This document shows, one piece after another, positions 43,783-55,140 of a DNA stretch of 64,000 bases. Origin of the DNA: Marinobacter sp. F3R08. GTDB lineage: Bacteria; Pseudomonadota; Gammaproteobacteria; Pseudomonadales; Oleiphilaceae. The notes under the pieces are model-generated. The model saw only the letters and a program-made list of their open reading frames with translations, made no database searches and was not told the origin of the DNA. Positions within the stretch are counted from its first letter, which is position 1; the number at the start of each line of letters is the position of its first letter. The stretch covers positions 94,663-158,662 of the forward strand of contig NZ_JAHKPI010000016.1 in the NCBI RefSeq assembly GCF_018860425.1, given 5' to 3'. A program made the position numbers and the translations under genes.

Positions 43783-44548
43783 ACCTCGCAGGCCGAGCGC
43801 GCCCGAGCAGGTCACTGACCGGCTGTTTGCCACAGAGCGACGACCAGAGGACTTCCGGTTTGACGCTTCTGTGGCAAGGGTCTTCCCGGACATGATTCGC
43901 CGTTCGGTGCCGGGCTACACCACGATCATCCCGATGATCGAGGTGATCACCGAGCAATACGCCCAACCCGGATCCCGCTGTTACGACCTGGGCTGTTCCC
44001 TGGGCGCCTCAACCCTGGCAATGCGTCACGGCATTTCCCAACCTGATTGCACTCTGATTGGCGTGGATAACTCCAGCGCGATGATTGAACGTTGTGAGCA
44101 TTATATTGCTCTGGATGATAATACGCTTCCCGTTACCCTCCGCTGCGAGGATCTGCTGGATACCGAGCTTGGCAATGCCTCTGTCACCACACTGAATTTC
44201 ACCCTTCAGTTTGTCGATCCGGATAAGCGGGCGGGTCTGCTTAGCCGAATCGCTGACGCAACCTTGCCCGGCGGTGTTCTGATCCTGTCAGAGAAAATCC
44301 GGTTTGAGTCCGCAACCGAACAGGCCATCCAGACCCGACTGCACCACGAATTCAAGCGAGCCAACGGCTACTCCGATCTTGAGATCAGCCAGAAACGCAC
44401 CGCCATTGAACAGGTTCTGATTCCCGAAACCCTGGCCGCTCACAAGGCCAGGCTGCTGGCGGCCGGATTTGAGCAGGTTGTGGTCTGGTATCAGTGCTTC
44501 AATTTCGTTTCCATGCTCGCCATCAAGGCCGACCAAAGCACCGAATGA
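43775..44548 (+). CDS. cmoA: Carboxy-S-adenosyl-L-methionine synthase CmoA
   Basis: The 257-residue protein has the SAM/prephenate-binding fold with YDLGCSLGAST and FDASVARVFPDMIRRSVPGY, which is typical of CmoA. It makes carboxy-SAM from SAM and prephenate for CmoB. The ATG at 43775 overlaps the preceding gene by 8 bp. The frame is open 95 codons upstream but inside the preceding gene. It overlaps cmoB by 4 bp. Confidence 0.95.
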   Translation: MTKPRRPSAPEQVTDRLFATERRPEDFRFDASVARVFPDMIRRSVPGYTTIIPMIEVITEQYAQPGSRCYDLGCSLGASTLAMRHGISQPDCTLIGVDNSSAMIERCEHYIALDDNTLPVTLRCEDLLDTELGNASVTTLNFTLQFVDPDKRAGLLSRIADATLPGGVLILSEKIRFESATEQAIQTRLHHEFKRANGYSDLEISQKRTAIEQVLIPETLAAHKARLLAAGFEQVVVWYQCFNFVSMLAIKADQSTE

Positions 44549-45543
44549 CTATGGCAGATTTTGACTGGAAAGCCCGATTCGGGCCGCTGATCAATACCCT
44601 TTCTGACGACGGCCTGGAAGACTGGGCTGCGCTGCTGCAACAGCAACTGATCCGACGCTTTGAAGAGCGCCCCCATGGCGACCTCACGCGCTGGCAAACA
44701 GCACTTTCCCAATTGCCCGACCTTGGCAGTATAGAAGGCCACCTGGACTCTTCAGCGGTAACGCTCGAATCCTCGCAGGCGCTGACTTCAGAACAACAGA
44801 AACAACTGGAACAGGGCTTGCGTGGGCTGATGCCCTGGCGAAAAGGGCCCTTCGATTTCTTCGGCACCTACATTGATACCGAATGGCGCTCTGACTGGAA
44901 ATGGGATCGGGTGTCCCCCTACCTCTCAGATCTGTCCGGCCGTCGTATTCTGGACGTCGGTTGCGGCTCTGGTTACCACTGCTGGCGAATGCATGCCGGG
45001 GGGGCCAAACGGGTCATCGGTATCGATCCGGGGCTACTGTTTCTGTTCCAGTTCCTCAGCGTTAAGGACTACCTGGGCGATATCCCCGTCGATTTGCTAC
45101 CGATCCGGATGGAGGATTTACCGGCCGATCTGGAAACCTTCGACACCACGTTTTCCATGGGGGTGCTTTACCACCGGCGCTCGCCGCTTGATCATCTCCT
45201 TGATCTCAAGGGTACGCTTCGCAAAGGAGGTGAACTGGTCCTGGAAACCCTGGTGGTCGATGGTCCAGAGGGTTACAGCCTGATGCCCGAAGATCGTTAC
45301 GGTCAGATGCGCAATGTCTGGTTCCTGCCCAGCTGTGACACGTTGCTACGCTGGCTGGACCGCACCGGCTTTCGCAATGCCCGCGTTGTCGACGTGACCA
45401 CAACGACAACCGAAGAACAGCGCAGCACTGACTGGATGCGCTTCAACTCTCTGCAGGATTTCCTGGATCCGGATAACCCTTCCAAAACCGTCGAAGGTTA
45501 CCCGGGGCCCCTTCGGGCAACCGTGATTGCGGAAAAACCCTGA
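44545..45543 (+). CDS. cmoB: tRNA U34 carboxymethyltransferase CmoB
   Basis: The 332-residue methyltransferase has motif I as ILDVGCGSGYHCWRM, the CmoB-type GPFDFFGTYIDTEWRSDWKW, and the MGVLYHRRSPLDHL stretch. It transfers the carboxymethyl group from carboxy-SAM to 5-hydroxyuridine at tRNA position 34, giving cmo5U. Its ATGA overlap with cmoA indicates coupling. Confidence 0.96.
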   Translation: MTMADFDWKARFGPLINTLSDDGLEDWAALLQQQLIRRFEERPHGDLTRWQTALSQLPDLGSIEGHLDSSAVTLESSQALTSEQQKQLEQGLRGLMPWRKGPFDFFGTYIDTEWRSDWKWDRVSPYLSDLSGRRILDVGCGSGYHCWRMHAGGAKRVIGIDPGLLFLFQFLSVKDYLGDIPVDLLPIRMEDLPADLETFDTTFSMGVLYHRRSPLDHLLDLKGTLRKGGELVLETLVVDGPEGYSLMPEDRYGQMRNVWFLPSCDTLLRWLDRTGFRNARVVDVTTTTTEEQRSTDWMRFNSLQDFLDPDNPSKTVEGYPGPLRATVIAEKP

Positions 45544-45550
45544 GCCTAAA

Positions 45551-45582
45551 AAAACCGCCGTGCCTTAAGGCAGGGCGGTTTT
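45551..45582. terminator. Bidirectional intrinsic terminator
   Basis: The arms AAAACCGCC (45551-45559) and GGCGGTTTT (45574-45582) enclose a second stem TGCC-TTAA-GGCA. A- and T-runs on both sides let it serve cmoB (plus) and purA (minus). Confidence 0.9.
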
Positions 45583-45596
45583 CAGTTCGTTGGCGA

Positions 45597-46901
<1,305 letters not shown>

Positions 46902-46975
46902 TCAATGCGGCTACCCCGAGGGGCAGGCGTTTCGCAAGTTTACCGTAAATAGAATTCACCGAAGCCCTGAAGACA

Positions 46976-48157
46976 TCAGCCCAGCTTCTGCACGACCCAC
47001 TGGCCGCCCTGTTTTACCAGCGCCCGATCACACCCTTTGACGGCCGGATTTATGCCGTCGTCTTCAGGCAGAGCCCTGACAACCGTTTCTGTCATTCTCA
47101 AACCCGAAATCACGCCATCCAGAGCAGGATCGTCATCTGCCGGCGCCCAAACGGCGCCAGCTTCACGCACGGCCCTGATCCCGAGGGATACCAGCGCCCG
47201 GATATCGAGGGTGAAACCGGTTGCCGGGCGAGCCCGGCCAAAATCACTTCCAATAGCGTCGTAGCGACCGCCCTTGGCAACAGCATCTCCATGACCCGGA
47301 ACATAGGCCGCAAACACCAACCCGGTGTGATAGTTGTAGCCTCGCAACTCACAGAAATCGAACCCGAAACTGATATCCGGATAATCCCGGCCAAGCATGT
47401 CAGACACGCGCCCGAGCTGATCTAAAGCGGCATCCAGGCTATCGGAGGCTCCTTGCAGGATCCGGCGGGCCTCGTTCAGCGCTTCCGGGCCACCACTGAC
47501 ACGAGCAAGCTCCCGCAAGCGAGCGCCGGCAGAACCCGCTGGACAATCACCCAGGAGCTCGTCGAGCTCAGGTACCGACTTACGGGCCATGGCATCAAAA
47601 ATAGCGGCTTCGGTATCACGATCAAAGTCCGCGTCGCCTATCAGGCTTTCGTAGATAGACACATGCGCCAGATCCAGATGAATTCTCGGCAAGCCGGCCA
47701 CCTTGAGGGCTTCCAGCATCAGACTGATCACTTCCATGTCCGCCGCTTCAGACGCACTGCCAAACAGTTCGCAGCCAGCCTGAATGGGCGTACGGCCGGT
47801 CAGCATGTGTCGCGGACGCGTATGCAACACGTGCCCGGCATAACACAGACGGGTAATACCTTCATGACCCAGTGTATGGGCATCAATACGGGCTGCCTGG
47901 GGGGTCATGTCTGCACGGACCCCCATCATTCTGCCGGTCAGCTGATCGGTCAGTTTGAAGGTCTGCAGCTCCAGATCATGCCCGGTACCGGTAAACAGGG
48001 ATTCGAGATATTCGATGAGCGGAGGGATTACCAGCTGGTAGCCCCAGCGCTGGCAGGTATCCATTACATCCCGGCGCAGGGATTCGATCCGTCCGGCCAG
48101 TGGAGGCAGAATATCCTCTACCCCGTCTGGCAGTAACCAGCGATCAGATACTGTCAT
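46976..48157 (-). CDS. hisZ: ATP phosphoribosyltransferase regulatory subunit HisZ
   Basis: The 393-residue HisRS-like protein begins DRWLLPDGVEDILPP and contains class II motif-2-like VRADMTPQAAR. It lacks the C-terminal anticodon domain expected of a real HisRS. HisZ pairs with the short form of HisG to start histidine synthesis. No hisG is adjacent; the family predicts a short HisG elsewhere in the genome. Confidence 0.94.
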   Translation of the reverse strand: MTVSDRWLLPDGVEDILPPLAGRIESLRRDVMDTCQRWGYQLVIPPLIEYLESLFTGTGHDLELQTFKLTDQLTGRMMGVRADMTPQAARIDAHTLGHEGITRLCYAGHVLHTRPRHMLTGRTPIQAGCELFGSASEAADMEVISLMLEALKVAGLPRIHLDLAHVSIYESLIGDADFDRDTEAAIFDAMARKSVPELDELLGDCPAGSAGARLRELARVSGGPEALNEARRILQGASDSLDAALDQLGRVSDMLGRDYPDISFGFDFCELRGYNYHTGLVFAAYVPGHGDAVAKGGRYDAIGSDFGRARPATGFTLDIRALVSLGIRAVREAGAVWAPADDDPALDGVISGLRMTETVVRALPEDDGINPAVKGCDRALVKQGGQWVVQKLG

Positions 48158-48282
48158 GAGATTCCGTTGTCCGTTATATCCACTCCGGCGCAGGCGGCCA
48201 GGGGATCACACAGGATTTAGGGTGACGTTCGGCCAAAAAGCCCGACACAAAACCGCCAGAATTTTACACGGTTGGGGAGCAC

Positions 48283-48317
48283 AAAAAAACCGGAATACGG
48301 ATGTATTCCGGTTTTTT
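48283..48317. terminator. Intrinsic terminator between hisZ and hflC
   Basis: AAAAAAACCGGAATAC (48283-48298) pairs perfectly with GTATTCCGGTTTTTT (48303-48317) around a GGAT loop, with runs of A and T at the ends. It lies 18 bp after the hflC stop, so it ends the upstream hfl transcript and lets hisZ be transcribed separately. It is symmetric and could work in both directions. Confidence 0.92.
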
Positions 48318-48334
48318 GGTCTCAGCCTGCAGCG

Positions 48335-49210
48335 TTAGCGGGCACCCTGCGGGTCGTTCAGGAATTTCATGAACGCACTGTCGGAATCAATCACCATGAT
48401 GTCATCCTTGCTCGCAAAGGTATTGCGGTAAGCCTGAAGGCTTCGGTAAAAGCTGTAGAATTCCTCATTCGAGCCATAGGCATCGGCGTATATTCTGGCT
48501 GCTTCACCGTCACCTTCACCCCGGGTTTCTTCAGACTGGGCAAACGCTTCTGCGAGAACAACGGTTCTCTGGCGGTCTGCGTCTGCACGGATACCTTCAG
48601 CCAACTCGCGCCCACGGGAACGGAATTCCTGAGCCAGTTTCTCGCGCTCTGTAGCCATCCGGCGATATACGTTTTCGCTGACCTGGCCGGGGAATTCGAT
48701 CGCCTTGACCCGAATGTCCAGGACCTCGATGCCGAACTCACTCTGCGCCGTCTGGTTCACACGGTCCCGAAGGGTGTGCATAAGCTCATCCCGCTGACCG
48801 GAAACCACTTCAACCATGGTCCGAATACCAAACTCGTCACGCAGCCCGTTGTCGACACGGGATGAGAGCAGGGATTGTGCGCGGAACTCATCACCCCCGG
48901 TTGCCCGGTAGAACTGATCTACATCCCGGATTTTCCAGGCAATGTAAGAATCCACATCCAGAGGCTTCTTTTCCACGGTCAGATACTGCCGGGACGGCAG
49001 ATCCATGGTCAAAACACGGATATCGAACTCACGAACCTGATCGATAACCGGAACCTTGAAATGGATACCGGCCTGGATGTCGGTTTCAACCAGCTCACCA
49101 AACCTTAACAACACACCGCGATGCGTTTCCGGAATGATATACACACTGGACAGCACCAGCAGGACAACGATAAGGGCGCCTGCAAGGCCCACTACACCTT
49201 TAGGTCCCAT
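48335..49210 (-). CDS. hflC: FtsH protease modulator HflC
   Basis: The 291-residue protein has an N-terminal membrane helix (about residues 5-24) and an SPFH/band-7 domain (about 25-200) containing RVLTMDLPSRQYLTVEKKPL. A C-terminal helical region follows. HflC and HflK form a periplasm-facing cage around FtsH and modulate its proteolysis. It starts 2 bp after hflK. Confidence 0.96.
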   Translation of the reverse strand: MGPKGVVGLAGALIVVLLVLSSVYIIPETHRGVLLRFGELVETDIQAGIHFKVPVIDQVREFDIRVLTMDLPSRQYLTVEKKPLDVDSYIAWKIRDVDQFYRATGGDEFRAQSLLSSRVDNGLRDEFGIRTMVEVVSGQRDELMHTLRDRVNQTAQSEFGIEVLDIRVKAIEFPGQVSENVYRRMATEREKLAQEFRSRGRELAEGIRADADRQRTVVLAEAFAQSEETRGEGDGEAARIYADAYGSNEEFYSFYRSLQAYRNTFASKDDIMVIDSDSAFMKFLNDPQGAR

Positions 49211-49212
49211 AA

Positions 49213-50400
49213 TTATCTGCTCCTCCGAACGGTAGTATCCTGTCTGGCTCGCAGTTCCTGAAGAACCTGATCAGTCAGGGTCTGAATGTCCACACTGCCC
49301 TGGTTGCTTCCGGAAGAGGATCCGCCGGCACGGGGCTGGGAGCCCTGGGTCAGCCGGTCAAGCGGCAGGTACATCATGTTGCCACTGCTCTGCGTATCCA
49401 CCAGGATCTTGCTACTGTTCGCCAGCACCGTTTCGACCGTCTGCAGGTACATGCGTTCACGAGTAACTGTCGGAGCCATCTGGTATACCGCCAGCAACTC
49501 CAGGAAACGCGAGGTTTCACCACGAGCCCGCTCGATAACCTCTTCCTTATAGGCGTTGGCTTCTTCGATCATCCTCTGAGCCTCACCACGGGCTTCAGGT
49601 ACGATCCTGTTGCGATAGGTTTCGGCTTCTTCCTTAACCCGCTGTTCGTCCTCACGTGCCCGCTGAACTTCACGGAATGCATCCTGTACTGCAGGTGGCG
49701 GCTGAGTACTCTCAACGTTGACCCGAACCAGTTCGAGGCCGGTACCATATTCCCGAAGGAAGTTTTGCAGACGCTGCTCAACCCGCACCGCAAGTTCCGC
49801 ACGGCCTTCTGTTAGTACATCGTCCAGCGTTGAGCTGCCAACCTCGTGACGAATGGCACTATCCGTCGCGAAAGCCAGTGCCTGGTTTGAGTCACGCACG
49901 TTAAGCACGTAAGCCTCTGCATCGCCAACGCGATACTGAACCTGCAGATCTACTGTCACCAGGTTTTCATCCTGCGTCAGCATCTGGCCACTGGACTCGG
50001 CAGTACGCACATTGGTCACACGAACTTTGGTGACATTATCAATCAGTGGCACCTTGAACCTCAGGCCGGGATTCTCGGTCTGGTGGTATTCACCAAAACG
50101 GAGAACAACCGCTCGTTCCTGCTCATCCACGGTATAAAACGACTGAAAAATGACATAGCCAACCACCAGAATCGCTGCCAGCGCGAGGATTGCCCCGAAG
50201 CCGCCAGCGCTTCCACCGCTATTGCCACCACTGCCGCCGGACTTTTTACCTTTGCCGCCCAGCATCTTGTTGAGCTTGTCGAGACCCTTCTTCAGCGCCT
50301 CATCGAGGTCTGGCGGCCCCTGATCATTGCCGCGTCGACCACCACCGGTACCCCAGGGGTCATTGTCGTTACGGTTTCCACCCGGTTCGTTCCAGGCCAT
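49213..50400 (-). CDS. hflK: FtsH protease modulator HflK
   Basis: The 395-residue protein has a Gly/Asn-rich cytoplasmic N-terminus (about 1-70, including WGTGGGRRGNDQGPPDLDEAL), a membrane helix (about 72-92), and a band-7 domain. A coiled-coil and a Ser/Gln-rich tail follow. It partners HflC around FtsH. It is 83 bp downstream of hflX. Confidence 0.96.
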   Translation of the reverse strand: MAWNEPGGNRNDNDPWGTGGGRRGNDQGPPDLDEALKKGLDKLNKMLGGKGKKSGGSGGNSGGSAGGFGAILALAAILVVGYVIFQSFYTVDEQERAVVLRFGEYHQTENPGLRFKVPLIDNVTKVRVTNVRTAESSGQMLTQDENLVTVDLQVQYRVGDAEAYVLNVRDSNQALAFATDSAIRHEVGSSTLDDVLTEGRAELAVRVEQRLQNFLREYGTGLELVRVNVESTQPPPAVQDAFREVQRAREDEQRVKEEAETYRNRIVPEARGEAQRMIEEANAYKEEVIERARGETSRFLELLAVYQMAPTVTRERMYLQTVETVLANSSKILVDTQSSGNMMYLPLDRLTQGSQPRAGGSSSGSNQGSVDIQTLTDQVLQELRARQDTTVRRSR

Positions 50401-50483
50401 AGTGCTCTCCGTTACTGACTTATAAATAGAATGGCTGCAAATACTAGGGATTTATCTACGCGTCGGCAATAGCCACCGCGGTT

Positions 50484-51782
50484 TCAGGCGTGGCCAACTT
50501 CCAGCCTGACTGCGTCCTCATCTACTCCGGCGCGACTCAGCAGTTGCTGCCAGTCCCGATTCTCCAGGCGCACCTCCACAACCGTATCGCCGGTTTCGCG
50601 GTACTCCTCACTGAGTACAGAACCAGCCTCATGCAACAGCGCGCGCAACTTACCTTCCTCAGGGCCAAGCAAGACAAAATGATGAACAACATCATCCGCC
50701 ACCCGCTCAACGATTGCGTCGAACAGGCCTTCCAGGCCTTCGCCAGTTACAGCGGACACCCAGGCCCGCACCGGAATGCCTTCTTCATTCCGCTCCACTC
50801 TTGGCTCGAAATCCTCCAGCAGATCAATCTTGTTGAAAACCTGAAGCACGGGAACGTCATCTGCCCCGATCTCGGCCAGAACCTCTTCGACCTGCTCGAT
50901 GTTCTCGTCACGTCTCGGGTCGTGACTGTCGATAATATGCAGCAACAGTGTTGCCTGCGTGGTTTCCTCCAGCGTAGCCCGAAACGCTTCCACCAGCTTG
51001 TGAGGAAGGTGTCGGATGAAGCCCACAGTATCCGCCATTACGACCGGCCCGATATCCGGAAGTTCCAGCCTGCGCAGCGTTGGATCCAGCGTCGCAAACA
51101 ACTGGTCTGCAGCATATACGGAGGAAGTAGTGATAAGGTTGAATAACGTCGACTTTCCCGCGTTGGTATAACCCACCAACGACACTGTCGGAATGTCAGC
51201 CCGTTCACGGGCTCTTCGCCCCTGGTTTCGCTGACGACGCACCTTTTCAAGACGCTTATGAATCGACTTTATCCGTTCCCGCAACAGACGGCGATCCGTT
51301 TCCAGCTGGGTTTCACCCGGACCCCGCAGGCCGATACCGCCCTTTTGGCGCTCAAGGTGGGTCCAGCCACGAACCAGACGGGTAGACATGTGCTCAAGTT
51401 GAGCCAACTCCACCTGCAGTTTGCCTTCATGAGTTCGGGCTCGCTGAGCAAAAATATCAAGAATCACACCGGTACGATCTAGCACACGGCATTTTAATTC
51501 CTGCTCGATATTTCGCTCCTGACGGGGACTCAGGGCGTGATTGAACAGCACCACATCGGCATCGTTCGCTGCCACCGCATCACGAATCTCTTCCAGCTTG
51601 CCCTCACCAACGAAAAATCGGGGGCTCGGCTGCTTGCGCGATCCGGTAACGGTACAAACAGGCTCAACGCCAGCAGACGTTACCAGCTCCCGAAACTCTC
51701 CGGGATCTTCGGTGCCATCGTGGGCAGTAAAATCGATGTGGACGAGAACCGCACGCTCACCAACATCAGGACGTTCAAACAA
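50484..51782 (-). CDS. hflX: GTPase HflX
   Basis: The 432-residue ribosome-splitting GTPase has the N-terminal GYFVGxGK-type domain (PRFFVGEGKLEEI), RGWTHLERQKGGIGLRGPGE, and G1 GYTNAGKST. The G3/G4 motifs are DTVGFIRHLP and NKIDLL. HflX dissociates stalled 70S ribosomes under stress. The start is TTG at 51780-51782 (FERPDVGERAVLVH follows, matching E. coli MFDRYDAGEQAVLVH), with CGGAG upstream; no ATG fits. Confidence 0.95.
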   Translation of the reverse strand: MFERPDVGERAVLVHIDFTAHDGTEDPGEFRELVTSAGVEPVCTVTGSRKQPSPRFFVGEGKLEEIRDAVAANDADVVLFNHALSPRQERNIEQELKCRVLDRTGVILDIFAQRARTHEGKLQVELAQLEHMSTRLVRGWTHLERQKGGIGLRGPGETQLETDRRLLRERIKSIHKRLEKVRRQRNQGRRARERADIPTVSLVGYTNAGKSTLFNLITTSSVYAADQLFATLDPTLRRLELPDIGPVVMADTVGFIRHLPHKLVEAFRATLEETTQATLLLHIIDSHDPRRDENIEQVEEVLAEIGADDVPVLQVFNKIDLLEDFEPRVERNEEGIPVRAWVSAVTGEGLEGLFDAIVERVADDVVHHFVLLGPEEGKLRALLHEAGSVLSEEYRETGDTVVEVRLENRDWQQLLSRAGVDEDAVRLEVGHA

Positions 51783-51820
51783 TTGGCATCAACTCCGGGG
51801 AAATCTGATTATGGGTGTCG

Positions 51821-51878
51821 TAAAAACAAACACCCGCGGCCACAAGGCCCATTAACAGGACCCTCTGGAGCGCGGGTG
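51821..51878 (-). terminator. Possible intrinsic terminator or attenuator between hfq and hflX
   Basis: CACCCGCG (51831-51838) and CGCGGGTG (51871-51878) form an 8-bp perfect stem with a long partly paired loop. On the minus strand a T-rich run (TTTGTTTTTA) follows. It could end most hfq transcripts before hflX. Confidence 0.5.
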
Positions 51879-51900
51879 GCAAAGCCGGGAAGCAGACAGA

Positions 51901-52152
51901 TCAGTCTTCAGACTCGTCCTCACCGCCCGGAACCTGCTGCGGAATGCGAACATTGCGTGCAGGAACCACGGTAGAAATAGCGTGCTTGTAAACCATCTGG
52001 CTGACAGTATTCTTCAGCAAAATCACGAACTGGTCAAAGGACTCAATCTGGCCCTGCAGTTTGATACCGTTGACCAAAAAGATGGACACCGGAATGCGTT
52101 CCTTGCGCAATGCATTGAGGTAAGGGTCTTGTAACGAATGCCCTTTTGACAT
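51901..52152 (-). CDS. hfq: RNA chaperone Hfq
   Basis: The 83-residue Sm-like protein begins [35 protein letters not shown] and has the Sm2 motif YKHAIST. It forms the hexamer that pairs small RNAs with mRNAs. The C-terminal tail is short and acidic (GGEDESED), as in Pseudomonas rather than the long E. coli tail. It sits 33 bp after miaA. Confidence 0.97.
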   Translation of the reverse strand: MSKGHSLQDPYLNALRKERIPVSIFLVNGIKLQGQIESFDQFVILLKNTVSQMVYKHAISTVVPARNVRIPQQVPGGEDESED

Positions 52153-52185
52153 GTGTTTTCTCCTGTTTTTAGTAAATGCAGATCG

Positions 52186-53217
52186 TCATTTTTCACAATT
52201 TAATGTGGTGTGAAGTTGGATTTTTTTCAAGGCTGACTCGACGATAAGTTTGTCGTCGCTGTTCAGCCACTCAACGTCAGACCACTTCCGTAACCAAGTC
52301 AACTGCCGCTTCGCAAGCTGGCGCGTCGCTGCCACGCCCTTACCGACAAACGTCTCGTAATCATCCTGCCCGGACAAGTAGCTCCAGGCCTGACGATACC
52401 CGACACAACGCATAGAAGGGAGATCGGGATGCAAGTCTTGTCTGAGCATCAACGCTTGAACTTCATCAAGAAAGCCAGCCTCAAGCATTTTCAGGAAACG
52501 CTGGTGAATTCTCTCATGAAGGACCTGTCGCTCAGGCGGCATGACGGAAAGCTGTGTAACAGTATACGGAAGCAATGGTGTTTCGTCTGCCTGCCAGCGG
52601 GTGAAATAGGTGTAATCCTTGATATCATCGCTCTGACCCGATGCTGCGGGCTGTTCGTCAGCACCCGATTCAGCCTTCCAGAACTCGGAAATGGGCTTTC
52701 CGGTAAGGCGCAAGACCTCCAGTGCCCGCATCAGTCGCTGCCGATTATTGGGGTGAATCTGTTGTGCTGCGACCGGATCATGCCTTTGCAACTCCCCGTG
52801 CAAAGCCTCCCAGCCCCGCTCTTCCGCCTCCTTCTCCAGAGCCCGCCGCACAGCGGGACTGGCCGATGGCAGGCCCGACATACCGTGAAGCAACGCTTTG
52901 AAGTACATCATGGTCCCTCCCACCAGTAAGGGAACCCGACCTGCAGAAGTGATCTCGCTCATCGCCGCCAGGGCATCCCGGCAAAAATCCGCGGCCGAGT
53001 AGGTGTCGGCCGGGTCGCAGATGTCGATCAACCGATGGGGGGCTCGGGCCAGTTCGTCAGCGGTCGGCTTGGCCGTACCGATGTCCATGCCCCGATAGAT
53101 CATCGCAGAGTCCACGCTGATAATGTCGCACGGCAGGCGTTCACACAGGGATATCGCCAAGTCGGTTTTACCCGAAGCCGTGGGCCCCATCAGGAAGATC
53201 GCGGGAGGTAAAGACAC
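52186..53217 (-). CDS. miaA: tRNA dimethylallyltransferase MiaA
   Basis: The 343-residue protein has the P-loop [11 protein letters not shown] near residues 11-21, [16 protein letters not shown], and a tRNA-recognition insert. It adds the dimethylallyl group to A37, the substrate MiaB later thiolates. The start is a GTG at 53215-53217, one base after the mutL stop, so the two are coupled. An insert around [16 protein letters not shown] (about 185-200) is unlike E. coli and may be lineage-specific. Confidence 0.95.
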   Translation of the reverse strand: MSLPPAIFLMGPTASGKTDLAISLCERLPCDIISVDSAMIYRGMDIGTAKPTADELARAPHRLIDICDPADTYSAADFCRDALAAMSEITSAGRVPLLVGGTMMYFKALLHGMSGLPSASPAVRRALEKEAEERGWEALHGELQRHDPVAAQQIHPNNRQRLMRALEVLRLTGKPISEFWKAESGADEQPAASGQSDDIKDYTYFTRWQADETPLLPYTVTQLSVMPPERQVLHERIHQRFLKMLEAGFLDEVQALMLRQDLHPDLPSMRCVGYRQAWSYLSGQDDYETFVGKGVAATRQLAKRQLTWLRKWSDVEWLNSDDKLIVESALKKIQLHTTLNCEK

Positions 53218-53218
53218 C

Positions 53219-55120
53219 TCAGCGCCCCCTGAGGAACAGCTTGTCCAACTCGGACATGGTCACCAGGGTCCATGTAGGCCGCCCGTGATTGCACTGGCCG
53301 CTACGCTCGGTCGCTTCCATATCCCTCAGCAGAGAATTCATCTCCGGAATGGTCAGCTGCCGGTTCGCCCGGACTGAACCATGACACGCCATGGTTCCCA
53401 GTAATTCGTGTGTCACCGCTTCGACCCGATCGCTCTGGCCATGCTCAATCAGATCCGCCAGCACGTCGCGCACCAGCTGCTCGGTATCGGCACCACGCAA
53501 GAGTGCAGGCACCTGCCTTACGGCCAGGGTTTCCGGTCCAATCCGCTCAAGCTGCAACCCCAGTTTTTGCAGTTCTTCGCCGTGACTTTCGGTCAGAGCG
53601 GCCTCTTTCTGGCTAACCGCCAGAGATAGCGGGACCAACAAAGGTTGACTTGTCAGATCCTGCTCCACAAGCGCCCGTTTCATTCGCTCGTAGGTAATGC
53701 GTTCATGGGCAGCATGCATATCCACCACGATCAGTCCCGCACGCCCCTGAGCAAGGATATAGATCCCGTGCAGCTGGGCAATGGCGTAGCCAAGAGGCGG
53801 TTCCTGATCACTGTCCACGGGCGGTGTCGGCACCGGTGCATCGACACCGCTGCTGGTGACCGGCATAGGCCGCTGCCCTTCGCTGCCACCCCCGGCATTC
53901 AGGGACTGGTAAAACGCCATCTGGTCATTGGCATGCCACTCCTGTTGCGGTTGGGACTGGCCACCGTACCCGGTAACCGAAGTGCCCGGATGGCCGCTGT
54001 CTGGCACCGATGGCTGGCCGCTCCAGGATGCTCCCGTTGCAACACCGGCCTCCTGCGCTTGCCCCGCGGATTCACGGCCAAAAGACTGTGCCACCGCGCC
54101 ACGTAGATGATCGTCCGGGCGGACGTCGGCCAACGCTTTGTGCAGTGTCCTGAAAATGAAATCATGAACCAGCCGGCCATCTCGAAACCTGACTTCGTGC
54201 TTGGTCGGGTGGACGTTTACATCCACGGTCGCCGGATCAACCTCCAGATAGAGCACAAAGGCTGGATGGCGATTATTGTAAAGTACGTCCCGATAGGCCT
54301 GGCGCACGGCATGGGCCACCAGGCGATCCCGGATAACGCGGCCATTGACGAAAAAGTACTGAAGGTCTGCCTGACTGCGCGAAAACGTGGGAAGAGCTAC
54401 CCAGCCCCACAGTCTCAGCCCTGTGGCTTCCGCATCGATAACCACTGCGTTATCGATAAATTGCTGACCGCATAGTGCGCCAATGCGCCGTTCGCGATCG
54501 ATGGCGGCTTCGGCTGGCCTCAGGCTCTGTACAACGCGCTGGTTGTGACGCAGGGTAAAGCCAACATCAAAACGGCTCAGAGCCTGCCGGCGTACGCACT
54601 CTTCTACGTGATTGAATTCAGTCTTCTCGGTGCGCAGGAACTTTCGCCGGGCTGGCGTGTTGAAAAAAAGATCCCGGACTTCTAACGTTGTTCCCACAGG
54701 ATGGGCAGCAGGTGAAATCCTCGCATCCATCTCCCGGCCTTCGACTTCCACTCTGGATGCGGCTTCTTGAGATGCCGTCCTTGAGGTCAAGGTCAGTCGC
54801 GAAACAGAACTGATACTGGCAAGCGCCTCCCCGCGAAATCCCAGGGAGGCGACAGCTTCGAGGTCATCCAGACTGGCAATCTTGCTAGTGGCGTGACGAC
54901 TGAGAGCAAGAGGCAGATCATCCTCTTGAATACCGTTACCGTCATCCCGAACCCGAATCAGCTTTACACCACCCTGCTCCACTTCAACATCGACCCGGCT
55001 GGCACCGGCATCAAGAGCATTTTCCACCAGCTCCTTGACGACAGAAGCGGGTCGTTCCACTACTTCACCCGCGGCAATCTGGTTCGCGAGCCGTGGTGAC
55101 AGCAATCGAATGGAGGGCAT
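53219..55120 (-). CDS. mutL: DNA mismatch repair protein MutL (endonuclease type)
   Basis: The 633-residue protein has the GHKL ATPase motifs ENALDAGA (33-40), DDGNGI (59-64) and GFRGEAL (94-100). A Pro/Ser/Gly-rich linker (about 345-440) and a C-terminal dimerisation domain follow. That domain holds [12 protein letters not shown] (467-478), which fits the metal-dependent endonuclease motif DxHAxxExxxxE. The distal motifs [11 protein letters not shown] and CNHGRPTW, also expected of nicking MutL, are present. E. coli MutL lacks these. It should therefore nick DNA itself in MutH-independent repair. Confidence 0.95.
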   Translation of the reverse strand: MPSIRLLSPRLANQIAAGEVVERPASVVKELVENALDAGASRVDVEVEQGGVKLIRVRDDGNGIQEDDLPLALSRHATSKIASLDDLEAVASLGFRGEALASISSVSRLTLTSRTASQEAASRVEVEGREMDARISPAAHPVGTTLEVRDLFFNTPARRKFLRTEKTEFNHVEECVRRQALSRFDVGFTLRHNQRVVQSLRPAEAAIDRERRIGALCGQQFIDNAVVIDAEATGLRLWGWVALPTFSRSQADLQYFFVNGRVIRDRLVAHAVRQAYRDVLYNNRHPAFVLYLEVDPATVDVNVHPTKHEVRFRDGRLVHDFIFRTLHKALADVRPDDHLRGAVAQSFGRESAGQAQEAGVATGASWSGQPSVPDSGHPGTSVTGYGGQSQPQQEWHANDQMAFYQSLNAGGGSEGQRPMPVTSSGVDAPVPTPPVDSDQEPPLGYAIAQLHGIYILAQGRAGLIVVDMHAAHERITYERMKRALVEQDLTSQPLLVPLSLAVSQKEAALTESHGEELQKLGLQLERIGPETLAVRQVPALLRGADTEQLVRDVLADLIEHGQSDRVEAVTHELLGTMACHGSVRANRQLTIPEMNSLLRDMEATERSGQCNHGRPTWTLVTMSELDKLFLRGR

Positions 55121-55140
55121 ATTCAGGAAAAACCTCTTGA

